From: Watersipora subatra
Lineage: Eukaryota; Bryozoa; Gymnolaemata; Cheilostomatida; Watersiporidae
Assembly (NCBI RefSeq): GCF_963576615.1
Contig: NC_088709.1
Location: 75,188,538 to 75,252,537, forward strand
Length of the DNA stretch: 64,000 bases
Direction of reading: 5' to 3'
The notes below the pieces were generated by a model, which worked only from the letters and a program-made list of their open reading frames with translations, searched no databases and had not been told where the DNA came from. The translations under genes were made by a program, and so were the position numbers. Below, in pieces: positions 25,900-38,149 of this stretch (its first letter is position 1; each line of letters begins with the position of its first letter).

Positions 25900-26739
25900 T
25901 CAGTTGTAATATATTCCATGAACGGAAGAACGATGCCTTTTAAGAGAGGTTTCATTATCAAACTCAACAATGCAACTCGAAATGAGACAAAAGAAATACC
26001 CACAGTTATCGCACTGAGCACTGACATTTTTGCCATCCCTTAACTTTTTTCCTTTCCCATAATTTCTGCACTGATGCAAACCCTTGTCGCTATGTCTGCT
26101 CGACTGATGGTTTTTTAGCGATTGATGAGTCAAGTATACCTGGTCGCAGCTGTCCAACAAGCACCGGATATAGTCACACTCAGAGTTGGGGCATTTCAAA
26201 TAGGCCACTCCGAGATCCCTGTGCTTTGGGTGGTTGCAAATGCAGTATGGTTCATAAGTTTGTTGAAAAGATTTCACCCGGATGTTGATACGTTTGATGA
26301 GATTTGATGCCGGTGTAGCTTTTGAGTCTAGTTTGGCAGCTGTCATACATACATACAAAATACCTACAGTTTTTACACTTTTGAGCATTTTTTTTGTTAT
26401 TGGAAGTATATTTTTGCAAAAACATTTTTCCGAGTTTGGTGTTTTGTTGGTGTTTGAAACTCTCTAGGTTTTGGAAGATGTTGTATATGTTTCCAATAAT
26501 AATGAAACAAACATGAATCGCTGCGACAGTTTAAAAAAAGAACACTGAGGATGCATACATTAATGAACACCACAGGTTAGGCATTTGCTTATCTTGGTAG
26601 TTGCATCCGGAACTTGAATGCCACAATTCGCACATTTTCTCAGTTTCATTTTTGTCATCAAGTCCACTTTTGGAAGCTGTGGATTTTCAGAATATTCAGA
26701 CTTGGCATCGATGTCATAGTGAAAATCAAATAATGAAAC
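25900..26739 (-). CDS. C-terminal exons of an unidentified CxxC/C2H2 zinc-finger gene
   Basis: Exon candidate 26739-26560 follows a good acceptor (TTTATTTTAG) and encodes KLRKCANCGIQVP...KCLTC, a four-Cys zinc ribbon. Next, near 26460-26276, a frame encodes KCKNCRYFVCMYDSC...H...H. A second frame, to the stop at 25900, encodes KCPNSECDYIRCLLDSC...H...H and QCDNCGYFFCLISSC...H...H. Together they form three like units of CxxC followed by Cx4C...Hx4H. The last two are in one frame; the first is offset by one base. Short introns (donor GTGTTC at 26571, acceptor CCTAG near 26466; donor GTGAAA at 26277), a sequencing slip or decay could explain the breaks. An AATAAA just past the stop supports a real gene end. 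Probably nucleic-acid binding; function unknown. Confidence 0.6.
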
Positions 26740-27940
26740 CTAAAATAAATACTTTGTAGAGAGATTTGGCAGCGAGAGATAAAAGTTATACATTACTGAG
26801 TAATCAGCTTCAACAAGTTCTCAAACTATCCAGATTTACATCACAATATTTTAGTTTCAGGGAATTTTAGCAAAGTTGTTATTTTATGCTTTTGCTATGT
26901 ATCCACGATTATACATGTAGCAGTAAAAATGTATAACTCTGTATTACATTAAATTATGCTTTCTCTTTAACCAGTTCATTGCTTGTGGGAGCATTTCACA
27001 CCCAAAGCAACAAAAGTTTATAAACTGTGATGATTATTGGCCTATAATAAATGTAGGCTACTTAAAAAATTAACAATGTACTAGTGAAATGCCATTTTAT
27101 TGACCAGCCATCAAGTTTAGCCAGAAATGGAAGTAAAACAATAAAAATAATACCATAAATAACAACTAATAAAATAGATCAAATAGTTTCAGTCACACGA
27201 GTAATAAATTTTAACAAAATTTATTTAAGTCTATGGTGAATTTTGTGAACATTTAGTTTTTAAACAAACGCGGTGTCAAATCAAAAAATTTGGGAAGCAG
27301 TTATTAGTAGTTGTCTACTACACAACATTATTAGAGAGCGAAACTCCTAAATATGCTCAAATTTGTCAATCTATAAACCACCATTAAATTACATACTCGT
27401 AGTGTGATTTACCGACAGTATTTCAAGTTTACCATTAAGTTTTCTTCACAAATTCTTCAGAAGCTACTGTTGGAAAGATTTTGCGGTTGTAGGTACTAGC
27501 TATCTATGAAGATACTTCATGTCAAAACGAAAATTCAGAACATTTTTGTTGCAAGTATTTATTATGTATGAAAAATTACAAATGTATTTCCCATTGTTAT
27601 AAGTCCTAATCTTGCCGTTCATTGTTTACCCTGTGCAAGTTTTATTGTTATCGGCTCGCAACATCCAATAATTTATCACTAGTCAGTATGTTACTCAAGC
27701 TAATATTATTGTTATATATGTATTGTCGCTTCTGTTGATATCTGTAGCAGATACTACTTCATTTATACAATTATATCTATATAAACTAAAACAATTTTTT
27801 TTTCGTCGTTTGTATGTCTAGTTAATAGCGATTGGTTGAAATGCATCAATTGCGATAATACCATTGGCTAATACTAGCACACTTGCTGCCAATGTGCTAT
27901 GAGAGGTCATGATATGTAGCGATTGTACGCACGGGTATCC
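26740..27940. other. Non-coding AT-rich stretch
   Basis: No convincing exon, repeat array or element seen on either strand. It is probably intron of the minus-strand zinc-finger gene and may hide the missing linking exon. Confidence 0.5.
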
Positions 27941-27947
27941 TAAGCTT

Positions 27948-28225
27948 TAGCGCAGTAGCTATATGGTTTAGTGGTAATGCTTTGCTTAACATCTGTGCAT
28001 CCAAACTTATGGGCTTGATTCTCGTGATATGCATTCATTTTTCTTAACAGCCAGACTGAAGGAAAAGCATGGTTCTTATTATAGTAAAGATCCAAATATT
28101 AGCCTAAATTACTCAAATTTATTGGGTAAAGAAACTCAGCCAATAGCAAATACATTACCTGCTGCTGTTTATAGGCTATTTTAAATCTTTAGCAAATATG
28201 TAACATAAGAAGTAAAAAATGTTTT
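27948..28225 (+). mobile_element. tRNA-derived SINE, family 2
   Basis: Box-A-like GTAGCTATATGGTTTAGTGG and box-B-like GGGCTTGATTCTCG are followed by TTCTTATTATAGTAAAGATC. A 3' body follows (ATTGGGTAAAGAAACT, TTACCTGCTGCTGTTTATAG, TTTAAATCTTTAGCAAAT), matched in reverse complement at 38150-38405. Confidence 0.75.
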
Positions 28226-28682
28226 TTAACAATCTGTTTTAGTTATGCATCGAGCTGTTGAATATTTGAATTATACATTGGCTGGACACACACAAAAATA
28301 AACAAACACGTTCATCTAGAAATTAAAATGGCAAATGTTGGGTGTTGATTAAAAATAAACTTTTTATGCAAAAACATTTTTATAACCCCTGCAACTTTGG
28401 AAATTCAGCCACTATATACATATGTGACAAACTTGCCTCAAACTTTGTACACTTATTCAAACAAGTTAAAGTATATTTCAAGGCTCAAATTGGTACCTAC
28501 AAATTGGTAGATTGTGACAAAATAAAATAATCATTGGAAAGGTTAATAATATATTGTACACTGAAATGTTAGTTTTTGTAAAGGCAGGCCAAACCAGATT
28601 GAGTATCACAGAAGTCATTTGCTTTCAAGCTTTTGAGAGTCATTTACATTTTTGGCAGTGCTCCAACTGTTGATCGACTAAA

Positions 28683-29742
28683 CCCACGACCAAACACAAG
28701 CGAAGCGATTGGTTGGGAGATTTATGATAAATGCACATGTGCACACAACTCTCGAAAATTATTCATCAACAATGAGACGAACCCTTGTCTCGAAATTTTA
28801 TCAACAAATTTAACCATCGTTTTGTAGAGTTGTTAAAATATAATAACGATACGAAACACATATAAGCTTATTTAAGTATGTTACCAAGTCTTTGTAAATT
28901 GTCGAAACTCTCTTAAAACTTACCCATCTGAACAATTATACACAAATAGACAAATTAATTTGGCTTAAATTTTTCTCAAAACGCTTGACAAGCTTGGTTT
29001 AATAAAAGTTAAGACCGGAAATTGAAACGCCTAGCGACAGAGAATAGAATGATTAAGTCGTGCACATTTCACGGAAAAATAACGTGCACATTTCACCAGT
29101 CTATAGCATTGTCGAATTGCCAAAGGTTTCTGTAATTAATGTCGGAGTACTGAAATCGTTTCATTTTTGCCGATTTCAAAGTAACTGACATTTTAGGCAC
29201 TTCTGAGTACTTTGGTATTCTAACTGATGTCCAACGAAGTGTAAGTAAAGGAAATGACGATGATTTTTTTCTAACGATCTTTATGAGATTATTACAATAG
29301 TTAATTATAAGTTTGGATGACTACAGGACAATGACTATGTTGTACAGATTTCCGAAAAATCTATATAAATATCACAACTTCTTGATATTGCTAGCATGAC
29401 ATTTAGAAATGTCAACAAAATTGTGCATTGGTTTTATATTATTACTATATTAATAATATTGGTTATTCTAATAACATCAGTGCATTTTACTTCTAACATT
29501 GGCCAATATTGCATTTCTCCTATTGCAGGGGGAGAGATACAAACATATAATCTTTTCCTCTCATTATTGCTATTTGTTGTATATAATAACACCCACACCC
29601 AGTGCATTACAGCTACCATTGCAGTTATCCTATTGCACTGCAGTGCCATTTGACTGATAATATTGCATTTCTCAACCATCAGTACCCTTTCTTTTTTCTA
29701 ATATCTCTTTGGTCGTGGGCTGTATGACAGGGGAATTTCTAG
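28683..29742 (+). mobile_element. Helentron copy 2, nonautonomous
   Basis: Starts CCCACGACCAAA and has TTTGGTCGTGGG at 29708-29719 and terminal CTAG then T at 29739-29742. The first about 400 bp match copy 1 (5482 onward), including AATGAGACGAACCCTTGT and GTTACCAAGTCTTTG. The helicase region is absent. Confidence 0.75.
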
Positions 29743-29956
29743 TTCTATAAAATATTTTTGTTATAATACTTCTGATAGGTTCAAAGATGACTGTAACATG
29801 TCAAAAGAACTGCTCCAAGGGCTCTAAGACCTCTTGTTTAAAAGTTAATTTATCTATTGTTTGTACTGAACCTGAGAAGTTCCAGGTTCTGTCATCAGCT
29901 TTTTAAACATCTAAAATTCAAAACTTGTACAGGCAGCAAAAATTATAATCTCTTAC

Positions 29957-32900
29957 CCAGAATCCATTTTGAAGTATTCTCTTGTTGATGGGTATTCCCT
30001 TGGCAGTTAATTAGAGTATGCTCAAACTGATTAGCCAATTTATCAATCAAATGGATATGGTTGGGCTGAAACGCTATAATAGTGGCAAGAAGTTTTGTGC
30101 TCTAAAATCCGTATATAGCATTATTAAAGGCTCAATTATAAGCTTAATATTATATATATATTAATATATATTAGCTTAATATTAAGCTTATTAAAGGCTT
30201 ATTAAAGGCTAAAAATAGAAAAACTTGAAAACTATGACTAACTATTTTTATTGTGGAAAAAAAGTAATGAAACTAAGAAGCACGAATTTCTATTCTTGCA
30301 AAAAATTGAGTTAGAAAAATCTACTAGCACCACCTCGACTTATATCGACTATGCCATCTCAATACACTTATCTTATAAGGAGACCATATGTTTTTATTAA
30401 AGGTTGACTTGCAACAAAATTCACATTACAGTTATTTGGTATCAAAAGATTCACCATGTCTTACTCTGTTGTGTTGTAAGTACCAAATATGTGGAAATGT
30501 GATTACAAGCTCTTAAAAGCTCAAAAACGAAAAGCAACCGTAAATTAGAATCTCTTTATTTCGATGACATAGCCACGAAATTTGGTTATCGTCTTGCCAC
30601 GTGATGTTCTCATGTGAATTGAAAGGCCACAACAAAGCTCAATATAAAACTTATCATAGTACTAGTTTATGACAAACACTGCAGGTTTTACCGAAGAACC
30701 CGTATCAAATATAGATGCTCGCTACTTTAGAGCTTTGTTTCGGCCTGGTCTAATCGGCAAGTCGTAATCTGATCATGTGACCCAATACTTCGCAAATAAT
30801 TTTTGTAGCACTTTTCGATTATCACAGGTGACCAACAGGCTCTTCATGATTATCAGACAATGATATGTACTCCTTCAAGCTAAGGCTAAAAAATTAAACG
30901 ACTTTTTACGGTAAGTTATAAGATATCACTGCTAAAAGTGACAGCATTGCGATGACGATAAAAGAGATGCATAATAACAATAGACATAATTTTATTGAAT
31001 GCGTGAAGTATATTTGTGAAAATATTTCGACGAATAAGGTTGCATAAAAATGTAAACAGAGACCATTTTTCACAACTTCATCACATTTGAGCCGTCTTGG
31101 AAAGGGAATCCAAACTGTGGTGGTCTCGTGAGGCTGCGATTTTCTGTTCGTTTTTTAGCTTTTAAGAGCTTGTAAACACATTTCCACATATTTTGCAGCT
31201 ACAACACAACAGAGTAAGACATGGTGAATCTTTTCATATCAAATAACTGTAATGTGAATTTTGTTGCAAGTAAACCTTTAAGATTACCAGAATATGTGAG
31301 CTATTTAATACATGTTGAATTTGACACTGAGAATTGGTGGTGGTGAAATGTCTAATCTATGAACAAGTGTCGATAGAGAAATTTCTCATTATTATTAATA
31401 TAATTATTCTGTTAAATATTATATCAAAGCTTGCAAAATTCTAGTATATCAATGTCATCATTGCAAAGTTCTCGTACAACTACATCAATATTTACTTATA
31501 TGCACACGCAGATGTCCATGTTCTTAAGTTCAGTAATCACATGCAGATGTTCAAAAAAAGGAATCGTTACATAAAACTGTTACCATGCATAGATACGTAT
31601 TATCGTTTTGTCTGTGAGATGGCCAAGTGTTTACACCTTAATGTTCTTTTATTTACAGACAAGCAACATTGGAAGATGTACTGTACACGCTGTGGAAACG
31701 CCAGCAGGCTAGCCATAGAAAGTATTTGAAAGAGGTGTTTTTGCTTTTGTGTAATCCCTGACACTCATAGATTAGAGTGGTAAAGTAATGAGGCAGAGCT
31801 GTCTCCTTGAACAATTTCAGCATTGTACCCTTAATCATTGGAACTCTGAGAAAAGTCACACTTATAGACAGTTCTACAGAAGGGCAACTTCACTTGAAGA
31901 GTTCATAATTGTTACTGTTTAAGATTTGTTTCAGCTGATCTGTTAGTCAGACCAGCACCCTGGCAGTCTAGAGGCAGAGAATCTCAGGTGTAATAAATAC
32001 GTGTACAATTGTTCCTAAACCCTAATGATTGATTGGTGCAGTTGTCAGAGTATCATTCTCTAATGCCACAAATTGAGAGTGTGAATCCCACATAGAGTAA
32101 TTCTTTTTTCTCAACCTCTAACCTTAACCTGGTTGCGAACAGACACACAGATGAACAGACAAGGTTTGTGTTATAGCAAAGACCAGCTGAATGCCTAGCA
32201 CTGCACGAGTAATAAATATATCGCTGCAACTGGACACGCTGATAGACAGACAAACGGACAAACATCGAGATTTATATATACGCGTATATTGATTAAGAAT
32301 ATTATACCCTACTAACTAGCCATGGCTCTCTTTAGCATACACTGCAAGTCCACACAAACAAAACTCTACAAGTTGTGGAGTTATCTCCTGAATGCATTGT
32401 GCAGCTAATTACAGGTGCTTACAACAGTTACTTGTTACCATTACAATCCTTTCCCAATAAACATCTCCATCAAGAAGTAGGGCTTTAAATGCTTCAGCAA
32501 AACAACCTCCACATCACTGAATCCTGCACTTTGCTCTCCAACCACAGTCATGTGTTGCTTGTTTGAAGGGTGAACTTTGAACTTTCCCATTAGCAAAAAT
32601 TCATGGTTTCTTACTTTAAATTTGGGTCAAATCTTTGTTTTTGAAATAAAATAAAAATCTGATTAAGACATTTAGAAAATATTATGGCAAGTTTTGTACA
32701 AAATGCTAAATTAACTCTGTATATTTATCTAAAGGTAGTCTAAATAGAGTTACACTGACTCGTATGTTTTTAATTATAAATAACTATTAAATGAGACATC
32801 TCCATAGAATGTCTATGTATGCAGCTTTTACCTTTTTGTTTTGGGGTTTTACTGCTTGTGTTAGTAGTAACAGAGAAAAAAGTGACTAGTGAGTATGCAA

Positions 32901-35900
32901 CCTTAATCACTCACTAGCTCTGGTGTAGTCATTCTGATTATGTAAAAAACCAGCAGGATGAACATAGAGTTACAGAAGTTATAAAATCAACTATAGTAGC
33001 TCTCTATAGACCTGGAGACAGACGACAACAACTTGGGTTAATATACTCCAAAATTTTTCACTTCTCATAGCATGCTATGCCTTTTGTGTCACTCTGAGCA
33101 AATTGGAACTACATTACATGTATTTGTAGCTCTGCTTAGCTGAAATTTGGATTTAAAAAAAAAAAAGTAAAACGAACTTCTCTTGATTGTTTTGTTATGT
33201 TACAATTTATCAACTCATCCACTATAAACTATTCTTTCAGGCAGAGCTCTCATTTGTACAATTATTGTAATTTATTTTATGTACTTCAGCTAGATATGAT
33301 CATATATCAAATATTACAGTTGAATAACTCTTAAAATTGTGGAGCAAAACAATTAAAAATTGACAAAAAGAATAAAAAACAGTCGGATTTAAAAAAAAAA
33401 CGAAAGAAACAGATGAAAACATTGTACGGAATTAAGTACATAGCATTAAGCACACGGTGCATAGATAGAGAATAACAGCGTTCAAACACCAATTAACCTG
33501 AAAAGATCAAACGGATTGAAAGATCAAACGGATTCAAAGATCAAGTGACCAGATTACAATTGACTAAGAAGATGAGTTTCGCTTTTTCTATTTTTAGCTC
33601 TTTGCCTATTACAGCACTCCTTTACCTCATTTTTCTCCGATTCTTGTATCTAACTACTGTGTACACTGTTCTACCTCCTTGTTCTCAATGCTTTGCCTCC
33701 TTCTACACTGTTCTACCTCCCTGTTCTCAATGCTTTGCCTCCTTCTACACTGTTCTACCTCCCTGTTCTCAATGCTTTGCCTCCTTCTACACTGTTCTAC
33801 CTCCTTGTTCTCAATGCTTTGCCTCCTTCTACACTGTTCTACCTCCCTGTTCTCAATGCTTTGCCTCATTCTACACTGTTCTAACTCCCTGTTCTCAATG
33901 CTTTGCCTCCTTCTACACTGTTCTACCTCCCTGTTCTCAATGCTTTGCCTCCTTCTACACTGTTCTACCTCCTTGTTCTCAATGCCTTGCCTCCTTCTAC
34001 ACTGTTCTACCTCCTTGTTCTCAATGCTTTGCCTCCTTCTACACTGTTCTACCTCCCTGTTCTCAATGCTTTGCCTCCTTCTACACTGTTCTACCTCCCT
34101 GTTCTCAATGCCTTGCCTCCTTCTACACTGTTCTACCTCCTTGTTCTCAATGCTTTGCCTCCTTCTACACTGTTCTACCTCCCTGTTCTCAATGCATTGC
34201 CTCATTCTACACTGTTCTACGTCCCTGTTCTCAATGCTTTGCCTCATTCTACACTGTTCTACCTCCCTGTTCTCAATGCCTTGCCTCCTTCTACACTGTT
34301 CTACCTCCTTGTTCTCAATGCTTTGCCTCCTTCTACACTGTTCTACCTCCCTGTTCTCAATGCCTTGCCTCCTTCTACACTGTTCTACCTCCTTGTTCTC
34401 AATGCTTTGCCTCCTTCTACACTGTTCTACCTCCCTGTTCTCAATGCATTGTCTCATTCTACACTGTTCTACGTCCCTGTTCTCAATGCTTTGCCTCATT
34501 CTACACTGTTCTACCTCCCTGTTCTCAATGCCTTGCCTCCTTCTACACTGTTCTACCTCCCTGTTCTCAATGCCTTGCCTCCTTCTACACTGTTCTACCT
34601 CCCTGTTCTCAATGCATTGCCTCATTCTACACTGTTCTACCTCCCTGTTCTCAATGCTTTGCCTCCTTCTACACTGTTCTACCTCCCTGTTCTCAATGCC
34701 TTGCCTCCTTCTACACTGTTCTACCTCCCTGTTCTCAATGCTTTGCCTCCTTCTACACTGTTCTACCTCCCTGTTCTCAATGCATTGCCTCATTCTACAC
34801 TGTTCTACCTCCCTGTTCTCAATGCTTTGCCTCCTTCTACACTGTTCTACCTCCCTGTTCTCAATGCCTTGCCTCCTTCTACACTGTTCTACCTCCCTGT
34901 TCTCAATGCTTTGCCTCTTTCTACACTGTTCTACCTCCTTGTTCTCAATGCCTTGCCTCATTCTACACTGTTCTACCTCCTTGTTCTCAATGCCTTGCCT
35001 CATTCTACACTGTTCTACCTCCCTGTTCTCAATGCTTTGCCTCCTTCTACACTGTTCTACGTCCCTGTTCTCAATGCTTTGCCTCCTTCTACACTGTTCT
35101 ACCTCCCTGTTCTCAATGCCTTGCCTCCTTCTACACTGTTCTACGTCCCTGTTCTCAATGCTTTGCCTCCTTCTACACTGTTCTACCTCCCTGTTCTCAA
35201 TGCTTTGCCTCCTTCTACACTGTTCTACCTCCCTGTTCTCAATGCCTTGCCTCCTTCTACACTGTTCTACCTCGTTGTTCTCAATGCTTTGCCTCCTTCT
35301 ACACTGTTATACCTCCCTGTTCTCAATGCTTTGCCTCATTCTACACTGTTCTACCTCCCTGTTCTCAATGCTTTGCCTCCTTCTACACTGTTCTACCTCC
35401 CTGTTCTCAATGCCTTGCCTCCTTCTACACTGTTCTACCTCCCTGTTCTCAATGCCTTGCCTCCTTCTACACTGTTCTACCTCCCTGTTCTCAATGCCTT
35501 GCCTCCTTCTGCACTGTTCTACCTCCTTGTTCTCAATGCCTTGCCTCCTTCTACACTGTTCTACCTCCCTGTTCTCAATGCATTGCCTCATTCTACACTG
35601 TTCTACCTCCCTGTTCTCAATGCCTTGCCTCCTTCTACACTGTTCTACCTCCTTGTTCTCAATGCCTTGCCTCATTCTACACTGTTCTACGTCCCTGTTC
35701 TCAATGCTTTGCCTCATTCTACACTGTTCTACCTCCCTGTTCTCAATGCCTTGCCTCATTCTACACTGTTCTACCTCCTTGTTCTCAATGCTTTGCCTCC
35801 TTCTACACTGTTCTACCTCCCTGTTCTCAATGCTTTGCCTCCTTCTACACTGTTCTACCTCCCTGTTCTCAATGCTTTGCCTCCTTCTACACTGTTCTAC

Positions 35901-36756
35901 GTCCCTGTTCTCAATGCCTTGCCTCCCTCTACACTGTTCTACCTCCCTGTTCTCAATGCCTTGCCTCCTTCTACACTGTTCTACCTCCCTGTTCTCAATG
36001 CCTTGCCTCATTCTACATTGTTCTACCTCTTTGTTGTCTGTTCCTTGTTTTGATACCTAGCTTCTTTATGATTCTCTGTTTTCTGCTGTTCTTTTTTTAC
36101 CAAACAGTTCCTTGCTTTTTAGTCCTTGTGTTGTACCACCCTATTCTTCGTTTCGCTGTTCTCTGTGGTTTATGATTGTCACCCCACTACATCTCCTTAC
36201 CGCTTTCTCTTTGTTCTCCTTGCAGTTTTTTGTCTAAATATCATGATGTGTTTTCATAGTTATCCTCCCGATATTCCGGCAGCTAATATATCCTACTTTA
36301 TCATTCCATTATTCTGTGTTGTTGAATGATGTTACAAATTACCTCTTCTTAGATAAAACATCAGATTAAAAACTGCTTAGAAAAATTCGAGATTCGAGGG
36401 GCCTTTCTAATCCAGCATCAAAATAAAAAAGCAGATGCGGGCCATAAATTTAGTTCAAGCAAAACTGATTCAAGTGCGCTCAAGAAATATTCCTTTAAAA
36501 AAATTTGTGTTCACAGTCTTTGTTAAAAGGAAATAAAACTTAAGTACGCTCTAAAGAAACCTTAAGATTACGATTATGATTCAAAGATGTTACTTTATAT
36601 AAAGATTCAACTGTTTTCCATGTTTTCTTACCTATTGCTGTAAACATTTCCCTAAGCTCTTTTCCATCCAAGGATAGTTCTTCAGGATTGACATAGATAA
36701 GCCTTTCTAGCTGCTCTTTATGCTGAACAACAACTTTCGGAAAACTGCTCTGAATT
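29957..36756 (-). CDS. Upstream exons of the same unidentified minus-strand gene
   Basis: Four exons with matching phases: a 36756-36632 (acceptor TTAATTGCAG, donor GTAAGA; includes EQLERLIYVNPEELSLDGKE), b 32613-32445 (MGKFKVHPSNKQHMTVVGEQ, then GFSDVEVVLLKHLKPYF), c 31845-31657 (acceptor TTTTCTCAG, donor GTAAAT; LFKETALPHYF, YFLWLACWRFHSVY), d 30099-29957 (LLATIIAFQPNHIHLIDKLA, donor GTAAGA). Joins a-b (1/2), b-c (2/1) and c-d (2/1) keep one frame for about 208 residues. Exon d ends in phase 1, whereas the zinc-ribbon exon at 26739 needs phase 0, so one small exon or an alternative acceptor is missing. The 5' end is not found. I do not recognise the family. Exon b's acceptor is weak. Confidence 0.55.
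30401..31277. mobile_element. 877-bp element with ~170-bp inverted repeats and TTAA flanks
   Basis: Ends AGGTTGACTTGCAAC and its inverse GTTGCAAGTAAACCT, each immediately bordered by TTAA (30397-30400, 31278-31281). The arms continue through AAAATTCACATTACAGTTAT, ATGTCTTACTCTGTTGTGTT and ATGTGGAAATG. The TTAA borders are suggestive of piggyBac-type insertion. No transposase. Confidence 0.72.
32027..32195 (+). mobile_element. tRNA-derived SINE, family 1
   Basis: Head GATTGGTGCAGTTGTCAGAG, box-B-like GAGAGTGTGAATCCCA, tail TTTTTTCTCAACCTCTAACC and repeated GAACAGAC words. Same family as 23046 and 57815. Confidence 0.7.
33000..33660. other. Flank of the 42-bp array
   Basis: AT-rich, no coding signal. 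GATCAAACGGATT-type words are repeated three times at 33505-33545 just before the array. Confidence 0.5.
33661..36034. repeat. 42-bp minisatellite, about 56 copies
   Basis: Units read TGTTCTACCTCCCTGTTCTC AATGCTTTGCCTCCTTCTAC AC with a few variable sites (C/T in CCYTG, T/C/A in TGCHTTG, C/A in CTCMTTC, C/G in ACSTCC). The strand is strongly pyrimidine-rich. Because 42 is divisible by three and the unit lacks stops, long frames stay open in all three plus frames and one minus frame. Confidence 0.97.
36035..36630. other. Non-coding stretch after the 42-bp array
   Basis: Pyrimidine-rich then AT-rich. No exon recognised before exon a of the minus-strand gene. Confidence 0.45.
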
Positions 36757-37269
36757 CTGCAATTAATTCAACAATGCCATATGGAGTCATTTCGGAAAGA
36801 AAACATTATTTCAACTCATGCTAGAAAGTGTCATTTCTTCAGTATTAACATCGTATTTGATTGATGCTCGGCTCATATTTTTAGTACTTAAATCTACATG
36901 TAGTAGTTCTTAGCTAACTTGAGATTTCCAAACTACCAGGTAAAGTTTAAATGTCATCAAAATAATAGTCTCGAGAGTTCTATGCAACATTCAAATAACA
37001 AATAATAAAAATCATTTAATAGTACAAAACCAACAAAGGTTATACTGGATATCAAATTTGAATAAGTATTGCAGCAGTTCTCTATTAACTATTTGAGATT
37101 ACATATTGTGGAGGCTAATTCCTGTCTTCATGGAAGTGATTCAAGATCGATCAAATATCATTAGTAGAGGTTGGCACATAAATTTACCTAGTGCATTAGT
37201 GAATGTGTTGGTTTTCTCTTACTCTATAGGAGATATTAGTAAAAATATAACGATAAATGAAATTTATTG

Positions 37270-37575
37270 TTGAACTAACCTAGTTTGTTTGTTTTATTTT
37301 ACATTAAATTATGATATAACAAAGTTATTGAAAAATTAAGATGCAATGAAGGCCCATTTGCGCAGTAGAGTGGCTATTCGAGGCGCAGAGCCTGAGTTAA
37401 CAGATGAGATTGATAGACAGTGAAGAAATGAAGGTTGGCTAGGCAATAGAAATCAGAACAAATCTATTCTAGAGAGTCCAGCTAGTAGTGCTTCAAAGCA
37501 GCTGCAAAACCATCATGAGTACCAATTTTCCTTAGCCAAATTGGCAAGAAATTCCATGCTGATGACACATGATAG
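37270..37575 (-). mobile_element. 3' end of a non-LTR retrotransposon, inverted copy
   Basis: The minus strand encodes SSAWNFLPIWLRKIGTHDG and FAAALKHY then a stop, the usual C-terminus of a LINE ORF2, followed by a 3' UTR. The whole block matches 39530-39795 in the opposite orientation (PSAWNSLSIWLRKIESYD). Tandem repeats at 37592-37890 interrupt its 5' side. Confidence 0.8.
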
Positions 37576-37591
37576 GCAACCCGTGTCATCA

Positions 37592-37890
37592 TGTTAATAG
37601 TCAGGTTAGTAGTCATGTTAGTAGTCATGTTAGTAGTCATGTTAGTAGTCATGTTAGCAGTCATGTTAGTAGTCGCCGTGTTAGTAGTCATCGTGTTAGT
37701 AGTCGTCGTGTTAGTAGTCGTCATGTTAGTAGTCGTCGTGTTAGTAGTCGTCGTGTTAGTAGTCGTCGTGTTAGTAGTCGTCGTGTTAGTAGTCGTCGTG
37801 TTAGTAGTCGTCATGTTAGTAGTCGTCATGTTAGTAGTCCCCATGTTAGTAGTCATCATGTTAGTAGTCGTCATATTAGTAGTCGTCATG
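37592..37890. repeat. 12/15-bp minisatellite (GTTAGTAGTCAT / GTTAGTAGTCGTCGT)
   Basis: Begins as 12-bp units and shifts to 15-bp units by adding GTC/GTT triplets. It is inserted in or grown from the coding end of the inverted LINE copy; the minus LINE frame stays open across it (TTTNM repeats). Confidence 0.9.
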
Positions 37891-38149
37891 TTACATGGAA
37901 AGTTCTGTTTTATAACCATATTTGTTGCACTCACTTATGCCATACCAGCACCCTTATGATTACTTTAGACTCAGAATAAATATTATCAACAGCCAGCTGC
38001 TAAGCTTCCGTATTACTAGACATTAGTTATACTAACACATGATTTGTCTCATACCTACATTAAGTAAAAGAATGGTTAGCATAATTAATATTTGAAAGCT
38101 CAACGCATAACTAAAACAGATTGTTGAAAAACATTTCAAACTTTCTGTT

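Noticed and set aside
31541-31729. Plus-strand frame with CTRCGNASRL
   Set aside because: Antisense of exon c of the minus gene, whose frame is longer and has better splice sites.
33545-36175. 876-codon plus frame and 449- and 234-codon minus frames
   Set aside because: By-products of a stop-free 42-bp repeat; variable sites are a mix of silent and replacement changes in each frame I checked, so no frame shows constraint.
37482-37934. 150-codon minus frame with TTTNM repeats
   Set aside because: LINE C-terminus running into a 12/15-bp satellite, not a gene.
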